Positions 5,634 through 11,427 of a stretch of 11,427 nucleotides of DNA are shown one piece after another. The notes beneath the pieces are model-generated. The model was not told the origin of the DNA, did not search any database, and saw nothing but the letters and a program-made list of their open reading frames with translations. Made by a program: the position numbers and the translations under genes. Each line of letters opens with the position of its first letter. Within the stretch, counting starts at the first letter, position 1. The DNA lies in the NCBI GenBank assembly GCA_027056615.1, contig JALUKJ010000170.1, positions 1-11,427 on the forward strand, given 5' to 3'. This DNA is from Campylobacteraceae bacterium. Lineage in GTDB: Bacteria > Campylobacterota > Campylobacteria > Campylobacterales > Sulfurovaceae.

Positions 5634-6974
5634 TTATCGAGGAATCCCCCCACCTTTAGCTTGTTTCATCATCTCTTGCATCTGTTTCATACCCCCTTTA
5701 CCAGAGAGCTGTTTTGCCATCTTTCCTGCATTTTTAAACTGCTTTAAAACACGATTGACATGCATTTGTGACATCCCTGCACCAGAGGCTAGTCTTCTTT
5801 TACGTGTATTATTTAAAAGGTCAGGATTTTCTCGCTCTTTTGGAGTCATAGATGAGATAAGTGCCTTAATCTGCTTCATCTCTTGAGAGTTATCTAAGTC
5901 CATATCTCCAATCTGTTTTGCCATACCACCCATACCTGGAATCATACCCATAATAGATTTCATTGAACCTAATTTTTTCATAGACTCCATCTGCTCTAAA
6001 AAGTCATTGAAGTTAAATTTCCCTTTTCTAATCTTTTTATTAAGCTGTTTTGCCTGTTTTTCATCTATAATATTTGCTGTCTTCTCAGCCAAAGACTCCA
6101 AATCTCCTGCACCCATAAGACGTGAAACAATTCTGTCAGGGATAAACTGTTCCAAATCAGGCATTTTTTCACCAGCACCAATAAAACGCAAAGGAACACC
6201 AACTTGATGAGCAATACCAAGAGCAATTCCACCTTTTGAGTCACCATCAAATTTAGAAAGAACAACCCCTGTAATACCTATCTTATCTTTAAATGTTTGA
6301 GCTGTACGAACAGCATCCATTCCAGTCATAGCATCTGCAACATAAAAAAGTTCATCAGGCTGTGCAACTTTTTTAATGTTCGCCAACTCATCCATCAACT
6401 CATCATCAATGGCTAAACGCCCTGCTGTATCTATTAACACCACATCATAAAGCTCTTTCTTCGCCTTAGTAAGTGCCTCTTTTACAATCTGCTCAGGAGT
6501 TTTATGCTCATCAGCAACAAGCGTTACATCTATCTGCTCACAAATCTGTCGAAGTTGTTCCACAGCTGCTAGACGTTGTAAGTCTCCTGCCACAACAAGA
6601 ACTTTTTTCTTTCTCTGCTCTTTTAAAAAATAAGCCAACTTACCAGTAGTAGTCGTTTTACCCGACCCTTGAAGACCAATCATAAGTACTACTGTTGGTG
6701 GTTTAGAGGCAAAAACAAACCCTTGGTTTCCCTTGGCTGTCAAGATACGTGTTAAATCTTTCTCTAATGCTCGTAAAAACTTCTCTTTTCCAACATCGCC
6801 TTTAACCTCTTTTTCTACATTGGTCAAAAGCTCTTTAACAACTTTATGATGAACATCGGCTTTGAGTAGTGATTTTTTTAGTTCAGTAAGTGCTTTTTTA
6901 AGTGCTTTATCATCATCGTAAAAACGAATCTTATCTATAGCACCTTTAAAACTACTAGTTAGGGTATCAAACAT
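5634..6974 (-). CDS. ffh: Signal recognition particle GTPase Ffh
   Basis: SRP54 homologue that binds signal sequences of nascent membrane proteins with 4.5S RNA and docks on FtsY. 446 aa, NG domain then M domain. The P-loop GLQGSGKTT is at 100-108, DLQRLAAVEQL at 131-141 (Leu where many bacteria have Pro), DTAGR at 182-186, and SKFDGDSKGG at 240-249. The Met-rich M domain runs from about 320, with GMIPGMGGMAKQIGDM and the RNA-binding RKRRLASGAG near 391-400. AAAGAG precedes the ATG. A strong extended -10 lies upstream, and the rpsP operon follows after 329 bases. Confidence 0.98.
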   Translation of the reverse strand: MFDTLTSSFKGAIDKIRFYDDDKALKKALTELKKSLLKADVHHKVVKELLTNVEKEVKGDVGKEKFLRALEKDLTRILTAKGNQGFVFASKPPTVVLMIGLQGSGKTTTTGKLAYFLKEQRKKKVLVVAGDLQRLAAVEQLRQICEQIDVTLVADEHKTPEQIVKEALTKAKKELYDVVLIDTAGRLAIDDELMDELANIKKVAQPDELFYVADAMTGMDAVRTAQTFKDKIGITGVVLSKFDGDSKGGIALGIAHQVGVPLRFIGAGEKMPDLEQFIPDRIVSRLMGAGDLESLAEKTANIIDEKQAKQLNKKIRKGKFNFNDFLEQMESMKKLGSMKSIMGMIPGMGGMAKQIGDMDLDNSQEMKQIKALISSMTPKERENPDLLNNTRKRRLASGAGMSQMHVNRVLKQFKNAGKMAKQLSGKGGMKQMQEMMKQAKGGGIPR

Positions 6975-7009
6975 GTTATCTCTTTATATAGAAGTATTTT
7001 ATTGATGCG

Positions 7010-7018
7010 ATTATAGCA
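7010..7018 (-). promoter_or_regulatory. ffh: Extended -10 promoter of ffh
   Basis: On the minus strand TGC-TATAAT, a perfect extended -10 match, lies 36 bases before the ffh ATG. The predicted leader is about 30 bases and contains AAAGAGA. No -35 box is evident, as is typical for this phylum. Confidence 0.65.
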
Positions 7019-7058
7019 AAATGGGCTTAATTATGGAAATTGATAATGAATTGCTTAG

Positions 7059-7146
7059 CTCGTTCCCATACGTCCTCGGTGGGAATGCATATATTTTGTT
7101 ATTATTGCTCTCATATTCATTCCCACGCAGGAGCGATGGGAACGAG
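7059..7146. repeat. Inverted-repeat element with CTCGTTCCCA ends (88 bp)
   Basis: Arms 7059-7092 and 7113-7146 match as inverted repeats at 28 of 34 positions, separated by 20 AT-rich bases. Each arm also folds alone through TTCCCA/TGGGAA. The sequence type (GTTCCCA...TGGGAATGCATAT) differs from the GTAG families and is notably GC-richer than its surroundings. GAACGAGA is repeated in tandem just outside the right arm (around 7140-7155). No coding capacity is credible. It occupies the gap between ffh and the small membrane protein gene. Confidence 0.75.
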
Positions 7147-7165
7147 AGAACGAGAGAAAAAAATC

Positions 7166-7291
7166 CTAATTGTCGTCTTTCTTATTATCTTTCTTATCTT
7201 TAGGTGACTTTAAAACAAAGTAAAAAGCAACTAATATAACTACATAACCAATATAATAAAATATATTCTCTTCAGGTAAAGTTCCATTCAT
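7166..7291 (-). CDS. Small single-pass membrane protein, unknown function
   Basis: A 41-codon gene with an excellent Shine-Dalgarno (AAGGAG, 7298-7303, six bases before the ATG at 7291). It reads MNGTLPEENIFYYIGYVVIL at the start; residues 11-27 are one hydrophobic helix and the tail is Lys/Asp-rich (KSPKDKKDNKKDD), suggesting a positive-inside C-terminus. The Shine-Dalgarno overlaps the stop codon of the upstream pseudouridine synthase gene, so translation is probably coupled. A longer reading from 7348 would overlap that gene and lacks a ribosome site. No family recognised. Confidence 0.7.
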   Translation of the reverse strand: MNGTLPEENIFYYIGYVVILVAFYFVLKSPKDKKDNKKDDN

Positions 7292-7301
7292 CTCTAACTC
7301 C

Positions 7302-8042
7302 TTATTTATATTTTTGAATATCTTTAGGCTCTTTAGCCTCAAATGCATAACCTAAAAGTGAAATGGCTTTTGCATGAAGCAAAATTCTCTTTGAACGTGT
7401 AACCGAACCGTAACGCTCATCACCTACAATAGGGTGACCAATGTGTGAAAGGTGAACACGAATTTGGTGAGTACGCCCTGTCATAATCTCAATCTCAACT
7501 TTTGACTTTTTACCCTGAATCTCTAAAGGTCTTACTACTGTGACAGCTGGTCTTCCACGCTTCTCATTAATCTCTGAAAAAGCTTTTCCCCCCTGTTTAT
7601 GAGTAGCAATAGGAGCATCAATAGTAATCTCTTCACAAAAGACCCCTTCAATCCACGCAACATAACGTTTTTTTACTTTTCTCTGTTTAAAAGCTTGTAT
7701 AGCATCTTGTAAAAACACGTCATTTCGTGCAAAAAGAAGTACTCCAGAGGTATCACGGTCAAGACGGTGAATAAGCTCTGTCTCCTCCTCTTCTAGGGCA
7801 TCTGCTAACTCATAAGTATCTAATAGTGCTGGTTTATTAATGGCTACAATATTTTCATCTTGATAGATAATTTTTACTTTATCTAATGTCTCTACACGAA
7901 AATGTGTATCGTTTGGCATCTCTGCTCTTGCAATTTTAATTTTACGGTCAAGGTGATATACCAATCCACGGTCAATCAAATCTTTTGCTTTTTTATTTGA
8001 GATACCCTCTTGGGTAGCTAATAGTTTATAGGCTTTTTCCAT
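7302..8042 (-). CDS. RluA-family pseudouridine synthase
   Basis: Converts a uridine in rRNA or tRNA to pseudouridine; which site cannot be told from sequence. 246 aa from the chosen ATG. N-terminal S4-like RNA-binding segment (about 1-55), then the catalytic domain with VAINKP (66-71), the HRLDRDTSG motif holding catalytic Asp95, and GRTHQIRVHLSHIGHPIVGDERYG. The ATG at 8042 is preferred over the in-frame TTG two codons upstream because AAAGAG is well spaced from the ATG. It overlaps the end of the DUF167 gene by 17 bases. The equivalent gene neighbours waaA in H. pylori too (from memory). Confidence 0.93.
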   Translation of the reverse strand: MEKAYKLLATQEGISNKKAKDLIDRGLVYHLDRKIKIARAEMPNDTHFRVETLDKVKIIYQDENIVAINKPALLDTYELADALEEEETELIHRLDRDTSGVLLFARNDVFLQDAIQAFKQRKVKKRYVAWIEGVFCEEITIDAPIATHKQGGKAFSEINEKRGRPAVTVVRPLEIQGKKSKVEIEIMTGRTHQIRVHLSHIGHPIVGDERYGSVTRSKRILLHAKAISLLGYAFEAKEPKDIQKYK

Positions 8043-8331
8043 TGTCAAACTCTTTCATAATAGTTAAAAACGCGTCAGTCAAAGGGAAACTGAGTCGTTT
8101 GATTTTGCTTGTCTGTCCAGATTTAAAGCTAATATCACTCTTGGCAACTTTAAAACTTTTAGACAAAAATTTTACCAACTCTTTGTTGGCTGCACCCTCA
8201 ACTGCGGCTGCTTTTACTCTAACCTTTAGAGCATCTTCTCCGTAAAGTCCAGAGAATTGATTTTTACTCGCAGAGGGTTGGGCTTTAATATTGAGTGTTA
8301 CCACTCCATCTTCTATACTATAGCATTTCAT
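8026..8331 (-). CDS. DUF167 (YggU-family) protein
   Basis: 101 aa, a small alpha/beta protein of unknown function. It shows the family's pattern: VTLNIKAQPSASKN, then LKVRVKAAAVEGAANKELVKFLSKSF (about 35-60) and an ending SGQTSKIKRLSF. Its ATG lies inside the last codons of waaA (14-base overlap) and its end overlaps the pseudouridine synthase start, so the three genes form a translationally coupled run. The C-terminal ~15 residues beyond the conserved domain may exist mainly because of that overlap. Confidence 0.88.
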   Translation of the reverse strand: MKCYSIEDGVVTLNIKAQPSASKNQFSGLYGEDALKVRVKAAAVEGAANKELVKFLSKSFKVAKSDISFKSGQTSKIKRLSFPLTDAFLTIMKEFDNGKSL

Positions 8332-9493
8332 TGATTGAATCCAAAATAGGTTGAATATCGGTTATTTGGGTAATACGTGTTGGCTTAAGCTGTGCATGTT
8401 GTTGCAGTCGTCGTGCTAAACTTGCCTTACTTACAATGCTAATACCCTCAATTACCGAAAAAATATCACGTTGATTGAAATAGTGTTCTCCAGAGATAAT
8501 CTTACATCCAAATTGAGCAGCTTCACCAGCATTATGTCCACCAACCTTGGCAAAAGCACCACCTAAAATAACAATATCAGAGATAGCATAAATATTGACT
8601 AACTCACCTAAAACATCAACTACTACAATATCTGAATTTAAGGCTTCACTCTCTGAGTAATTATGCCAAGTATAATACTCATCTTGTGCCACTTTTTTTA
8701 CCAATCTACCAACCTCTGCAAAACGTTCAGGGTGACGTGGTACTAAAACAAGCCGTGCTGTTGGCTCTTCTTTTTTTAACTTTACAAAAGCATCTAAAAT
8801 TAATACCTCTTCTGTAGGATGTGTACTTGCACCACAGATTAGAAGTGTTTTAGGCTTGGTGAGTTTTTTTATTGCTTTAGGAATGTTAGAGAGTTTAATA
8901 TTTCCAATCACTTGAATATTTTTAGCCCCTAATTTTTCTAAACGCTCTTTATCAAGTTCACTTTGAGCATAGACCTCATCAATATATTTAAAAATCTGCC
9001 TATACAACCAAGCTATTTTCTTATATTTTGGAAAAGAGTGGTCACTCATTCTAGCATTAATTAGTACAGTTTTTGCCCCTCTACGCTTTGCCAATGCAAA
9101 AAGCAGATACCAAAATTCTGCCTCCATTACCAAAAGAACTTTTTGAGGTTTTAACCATGAAAAAAGCAGAGGTTCAAAAGGTAAATAACGACTCTCTTTA
9201 GACTGTTTTTGTGAAATTGCTTCATAACCTGTCTGAGTAGTGGTCGTTAAACGTAAAAGTTCAGTTGGTAACTTCTCCAATAAAGGATAAATAGCTCTAG
9301 CCTCTCCAAAACTACAAACATGAAACCAAATTCCATTTTCAGTTAATGGTGGATTATTTTTTAGAAAAAATCGTGCAGGAAGTGAAACTCTATATTTGAC
9401 ATTACGTTTTGAGAGAAAAAAGATAAAAGGGAGTATTAATATATAAACTACAGACAAAAGTATTGAGTAAAAAAGAAAAAAAAGTTTATTCAT
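8318..9493 (-). CDS. waaA: 3-deoxy-D-manno-octulosonic acid (Kdo) transferase
   Basis: Inner-membrane GT30 enzyme that adds Kdo from CMP-Kdo to lipid A precursor, the first step of LPS core assembly. 391 aa. Residues 1-27 form an N-terminal membrane anchor. The N-lobe contains HVCSFGEA with the expected catalytic Glu64, TTTTQTGYE (83-91), EAEFWYLL and INARMSDHSFPKY (145-157). The C-lobe has GASTHPTEE (221-229), LVPRHPERF and VLGELVNIYAISDIVILGGAF followed by GGHNAGEAAQFG. The motif HVCSFGE differs slightly from the common HAVSVGE. It lies 34 bases after the FlgZ-like gene; its TAG stop overlaps the DUF167 start. Confidence 0.95.
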   Translation of the reverse strand: MNKLFFLFYSILLSVVYILILPFIFFLSKRNVKYRVSLPARFFLKNNPPLTENGIWFHVCSFGEARAIYPLLEKLPTELLRLTTTTQTGYEAISQKQSKESRYLPFEPLLFSWLKPQKVLLVMEAEFWYLLFALAKRRGAKTVLINARMSDHSFPKYKKIAWLYRQIFKYIDEVYAQSELDKERLEKLGAKNIQVIGNIKLSNIPKAIKKLTKPKTLLICGASTHPTEEVLILDAFVKLKKEEPTARLVLVPRHPERFAEVGRLVKKVAQDEYYTWHNYSESEALNSDIVVVDVLGELVNIYAISDIVILGGAFAKVGGHNAGEAAQFGCKIISGEHYFNQRDIFSVIEGISIVSKASLARRLQQHAQLKPTRITQITDIQPILDSINEML

Positions 9494-9527
9494 CTTTCAA
9501 TACTTTCTAAAGAAACAAAAAAAGCTA

Positions 9528-10247
9528 TTACGCCTCTTCTGTTTGTGCCTCAAGATACATTATTCTACCACAATGAGGACAAGTAATAATCTCTTCTGCT
9601 TTAATCATAGAAGCATAAGTATTGTCGTTAAGTTTCATATAACATCCAAAACATGCTTGTTTTTTTACAGGAACAACAGCTGTATTTTTAGCCCAAACAC
9701 GGATTTTTTCATAAAAAGATAAAATTTTCATATCAAGTGCCATTGTTTTAGTATTACGCTCTTCAAAAAGTCTACCCTTATTTGCATCAATATTTGCTAA
9801 TTTTTCATTCACTTCAGCAGATACTTTTTCAAACTCTTCATTGGCAGAATTAAGTACTTTGTTTGCTTCTTCAATCTCAGTTGCTTTTGCATCTACAATA
9901 CTCTGATATCTCTCAATTTCTGTATTAGCATGACCTAGCTTTTCTTTTGCTAACTCAGTCTCCATAGAGAGTGCTTTCATCTCTTTTTCAGTTGTTATCA
10001 TACCTGTTTTAGCATTACCTGCTATTAGTTGCTCATTTAATGCTTTAATCTGCTCTTCATAAGAACTAATTGTAATTTTCGCTTTTTCAGAAGTTTCTGT
10101 AAGTTTAGCAATCTGTTCAAGAATATCATCTCTCTTTTGAGCTCTTCTTGCTAATTTTTTCTGTGCTGTTTCGATTAGTGGTGTAAAGTCATCAATGGAC
10201 TTGTCTAGCTTTGAAAGTTCAATTAACTCTTCTAAATGTGTGTTCAA
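9528..10247 (-). CDS. flgZ: Coiled-coil C4 zinc-ribbon protein, HP0958/FlgZ family
   Basis: 239 aa. Residues about 1-175 form a long antiparallel coiled coil (heptad-rich, Lys/Glu/Ala), ending in a C4 zinc ribbon with Cys199, Cys202, Cys223 and Cys226. H. pylori HP0958 (FlgZ) has this architecture, is required for flagellation, and has been linked to RpoN stability and flaA mRNA. The start codon is TTG at 10247, supported by AGGA six bases upstream; no better ATG is present. It sits between the Nif3-like gene and waaA as in H. pylori. No flagellar gene is in the window, so a flagellar role here is inference; homologues also occur in non-motile relatives. Confidence 0.88.
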   Translation of the reverse strand: MNTHLEELIELSKLDKSIDDFTPLIETAQKKLARRAQKRDDILEQIAKLTETSEKAKITISSYEEQIKALNEQLIAGNAKTGMITTEKEMKALSMETELAKEKLGHANTEIERYQSIVDAKATEIEEANKVLNSANEEFEKVSAEVNEKLANIDANKGRLFEERNTKTMALDMKILSFYEKIRVWAKNTAVVPVKKQACFGCYMKLNDNTYASMIKAEEIITCPHCGRIMYLEAQTEEA

Positions 10248-10279
10248 TCTCTATCCTTTGGGGTTTAACGCGTCTTTAT

Positions 10280-10308
10280 GCAGTACCAGTTTGCAAACAA
10301 TACACTAC
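10280..10308. repeat. Imperfect GTAG-footed palindrome after the Nif3-like gene
   Basis: Read on the minus strand it starts with GTAG, where TAG is the stop codon of the Nif3-like gene, and is centred on the perfect 10-base palindrome GTTTGCAAAC. The outer bases GTAGT and ACTGC pair with one G-T wobble; the middle is poorly paired. It may be a degenerate REP-like unit of a further family or a simple transcript hairpin. Weaker than the other repeats. Confidence 0.35.
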
Positions 10309-11027
10309 ATTATTTCAAACGGGTTTTGTGATTGCGTGATTATACCCAAAACTCCTAAATTTTCCAACTCGTCTCTAAGTATCTGGGCAAAAAACTGTTC
10401 ACTCTCATAGTGTCCAATATCAACCATCATCAAGTTTTGACTCATCGCTTTCATTGCATCGTGGTACTTAATATCACCTGTTAAAAAACAGTCTGCGTTC
10501 ACCTCATCCATAAGCGAAGCCCCTGCTCCAGTTGTTAAAGCAATAGAAGTGATTTTTTGTTTTGGAGAGACAACTTTTAAAACTTCTAAGCCTAACTTCT
10601 CTTTTAAAAGTGCTAAAAATTCATCTTTTGACCACTCGCCAGTGGTTCGGCAGATAAAATCCTCTTGTGACGCTATCTTCAAACCTAAAACTTTTTTTTT
10701 TTTTTTTGCGTTTAGATGTGTTTTATCAAAATTTGTATGCATCGCTATAAGTGAAAGATTTTTTTTAACCATTATCTCTAAAAGATTAGCAGGATAAACA
10801 GAGAAGTTAAGCTCTTTTAATCCTGAAAAGATAAGTGGATGATGGACAATAAAAAGTGTGTTTTCTTTGACTTTTTCTAAACTCTCTTTGTCAACGTCAA
10901 GAGCTAAAGTAATATGTTTAAACTCTCTTTCCATATCGCCTACAAGTAGACCTGAGTTATCCCATTTTTCTTGTAGATTAAAGGGGCTTAAGGTGTTGAG
11001 TTTTTGGTATATCTCTTCTATTTTCAT
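10305..11027 (-). CDS. Nif3-like dinuclear metal-centre protein
   Basis: NIF3/DUF34 (YbgI-type) protein, 240 aa from the chosen start. Probable metal ligands are His62 and His63 (HHPLIF), Asp101 (HTNFDKTHLN), and His206 with Glu210 (GHYESE). The family is widespread and its biochemical role is uncertain. The start MKIEEIYQ at 11027 matches family N-termini; an in-frame ATG at 11039 is less likely because it derives from the mutated foot of a repeat (CCCTATG). A 16-base A tract encodes Lys108-Lys112 right after HLNA, where relatives have mixed residues, making the frame slip-prone. A stable 9-bp hairpin (11042-11062) sits 15 bases upstream of the start. Confidence 0.9.
   Translation of the reverse strand: MKIEEIYQKLNTLSPFNLQEKWDNSGLLVGDMEREFKHITLALDVDKESLEKVKENTLFIVHHPLIFSGLKELNFSVYPANLLEIMVKKNLSLIAMHTNFDKTHLNAKKKKKVLGLKIASQEDFICRTTGEWSKDEFLALLKEKLGLEVLKVVSPKQKITSIALTTGAGASLMDEVNADCFLTGDIKYHDAMKAMSQNLMMVDIGHYESEQFFAQILRDELENLGVLGIITQSQNPFEIM
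10692..10707. repeat. 16-base homopolymer (T on +, A in the coding strand)
   Basis: Sixteen consecutive T on the plus strand, inside the Nif3-like gene. In the coding strand GC is followed by 16 A, giving Ala then five Lys codons. The current length keeps the frame. Tracts this long are prone to slipped-strand mispairing, and any change not a multiple of three would truncate or alter the last ~128 residues, including metal ligands His206 and Glu210. Confidence 0.95.
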
Positions 11028-11037
11028 TTTGGATTCC

Positions 11038-11063
11038 ATAGGGTGTAGACCCCGTCTACACCG
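11038..11063. repeat. GTAG-type palindrome, family B, left unit
   Basis: GGTGTAGAC-CCC-GTCTACACC (11042-11062) is a perfect 9-bp stem with a 3-base loop. The foot reads ATAG (11038-11041), one change from GTAG. It is the inverted partner of the unit at 11255-11279. On the minus strand it lies directly before the Nif3-like start. Confidence 0.75.
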
Positions 11064-11109
11064 TATTTATGATATTTTAATTTTTTTAATAGTTTGAATA
11101 TTTATTTGA

Positions 11110-11119
11110 CGGTGTAGTC
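11110..11119. repeat. Left 10-bp direct repeat (target-site duplication)
   Basis: CGGTGTAGTC here matches TGGTGTAGTC at 11254-11263 at 9 of 10 positions, each abutting one end of the 134-bp element. The repeated bases are one arm of the family B palindrome, showing the element inserted into it. Confidence 0.7.
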
Positions 11120-11253
11120 CAATGCCAATGAATTAAGGAATAAATATTCAAAAACTGTAGGTTCGATTTCATCGAACGGATTGTTTTATGGGCTTCAATT
11201 TTTTGTTCGATAAAATCGAACCTACATGATTTAGGCTTAATTCAATGGCATTG
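11120..11253. mobile_element. MITE-like element, copy 2 (134 bp), nested
   Basis: Terminal inverted repeats of 18 bp: CAATGCCAATGAATTAAG at 11120-11137, and on the minus strand CAATGCCATTGAATTAAG from 11253 to 11236, a 17 of 18 match. These correspond to the ends of the 2141-2305 element. Flanked by a 10-bp direct repeat (9 of 10). Inside is a shorter family A doublet (11157-11225), 19 bases from the left end and 10 from the right, so the element is reversed relative to copy 1. No coding capacity. It lies between glyQ and the Nif3-like gene. Confidence 0.72.
11157..11225. repeat. REP-like inverted doublet, family A copy 3 (69 bp)
   Basis: GTAG (11157-11160), GTTCGAT-TTC-ATCGAAC (11161-11177), a short spacer, GTTCGAT-AAA-ATCGAAC (11205-11221), then CTAC (11222-11225). 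The hairpin arms are conserved with the other two copies but the spacer is shorter and unrelated, so arms, not spacer, are the conserved unit. Confidence 0.8.
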
Positions 11254-11263
11254 TGGTGTAGTC
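11254..11263. repeat. Right 10-bp direct repeat (target-site duplication)
   Basis: TGGTGTAGTC directly follows the right inverted repeat of the nested element and forms the left arm of the family B palindrome here. See the partner at 11110-11119. Confidence 0.7.
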
Positions 11264-11279
11264 GGGGACTACACCCTAC
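11255..11279. repeat. GTAG-footed palindrome, family B, right unit
   Basis: GGTGTAGTC-GGG-GACTACACC (11255-11275) is a perfect 9-bp stem with a 3-base loop, followed by the foot CTAC (11276-11279), that is GTAG on the minus strand. The TAG of this foot is the glyQ stop codon. With the unit at 11038-11063 it forms an inverted pair once the inserted element is removed. Confidence 0.8.
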
Positions 11280-11427
11280 GCGTTAACACGCTTATTTCTA
11301 TCTTCTTCTTGCTCTTTATACAACTTAGCACACCCAATAGAAAGCTCACGAACCTTTAAAATATAATTCTGCCGTTGAGCTTGTGAAATCGCTTTTCTAG
11401 CATCAAGCACATTAAATGCATGACTCG
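11276..11427 (-). CDS. glyQ: Glycyl-tRNA synthetase alpha subunit, C-terminal part
   Basis: The last 49 codons plus stop; the 5' part lies beyond the window. The visible residues run [14 protein letters not shown], then [12 protein letters not shown] and a charged tail [13 protein letters not shown]. This matches the C-terminus of bacterial GlyQ ([20 protein letters not shown] in E. coli, from memory), the alpha chain of the alpha2beta2 enzyme that charges tRNA-Gly. Its TAG stop is supplied by the foot of the palindrome at 11255-11279. It lies upstream of the Nif3-like gene, the order seen in H. pylori. Confidence 0.93.
   Translation of the reverse strand, partial: SHAFNVLDARKAISQAQRQNYILKVRELSIGCAKLYKEQEEDRNKRVNA

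Noticed and set aside
5593..5886. Plus-strand ORF of 97 codons opposite the end of ffh
   Set aside because: Shadow of ffh; its start lies within the family A repeat and the Cys-rich translation is typical of an antisense frame.
6065..6265. Minus-strand 66-codon ORF inside ffh in another frame
   Set aside because: Fully contained in a strongly supported gene and Leu/Val-rich as expected of a frame-shifted reading.
7021..7203. Plus-strand ORF of 60 codons across the ffh upstream region
   Set aside because: It runs through the CTCGTTCCCA inverted repeat and over the ffh promoter, has no ribosome site and no protein-like composition.
11132..11147. Sequence ATTAAGGAATAAATAT shared between the nested element and the rpsP ribosome site (minus strand)
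   Set aside because: A 16-base AT-rich match around AAGGA; the other parts of the element's end are absent near rpsP, so chance similarity is likelier than an inserted end.

Overview
The window looks like a low-GC chromosomal segment from a member of the Campylobacterota (Epsilonproteobacteria), probably a Sulfurovum/Sulfurimonas-like organism. The reasons are gene content and order. The minus strand carries glyQ, a Nif3-like gene, a zinc-ribbon coiled-coil protein of the Helicobacter pylori HP0958 (FlgZ) type, waaA, a DUF167 gene and a RluA-type pseudouridine synthase, which matches from memory the H. pylori HP0956-HP0960 neighbourhood. It also carries ffh followed by rpsP-khpA-rimM-trmD-rplS. 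Candidate promoters have TATAAT-like -10 boxes, two with a TGC extension, and no obvious -35 box. The species is an inference.

Layout. 1-741: 3' part of an IS200/IS605-type TnpB gene and its right-end hairpin. 670-897: a short membrane-protein tail that may be the remnant of an interrupted gene. 955-2136 (+): MltB-like lytic transglycosylase lipoprotein. 2131-2343: dense repeat block between convergent genes. 2340-3083 (-): ExoX-like DEDDh exonuclease. 3225-5304 (-): compact ribosome/tRNA operon rpsP-khpA-rimM-trmD-rplS with a hairpin terminator. 5305-5633: rpsP leader plus a repeat. 5634-6974 (-): ffh with its own promoter. 7059-7146: a different inverted repeat. 7166-10247 (-): small membrane protein, pseudouridine synthase, DUF167, waaA and the FlgZ-like protein, mostly overlapping or closely spaced. 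10305-11027 (-): Nif3-like protein containing a 16-base poly-A tract. 11038-11279: nested repeats. 11276 to the end (-): last 49 codons of glyQ.

The genes are mostly housekeeping: translation (bS16, bL19, RimM, TrmD, RluA-type enzyme, GlyQ), protein targeting (Ffh), LPS core start (WaaA), peptidoglycan turnover (MltB) and nucleic-acid processing (exonuclease). The unusual content is the repeat layer. Several unrelated palindromes with a GTAG foot (REP-like) sit in the intergenic gaps. One family (GTTCGAT/ATCGAAC arms, always an inverted pair) occurs three times. Two of those three copies lie inside a small non-coding element with 18-bp terminal inverted repeats, flanked by 10-bp direct repeats that look like target-site duplications. 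One of these elements has split an older GTAG palindrome. The GTAG feet supply or coincide with the TAG stop codons of neighbouring genes.
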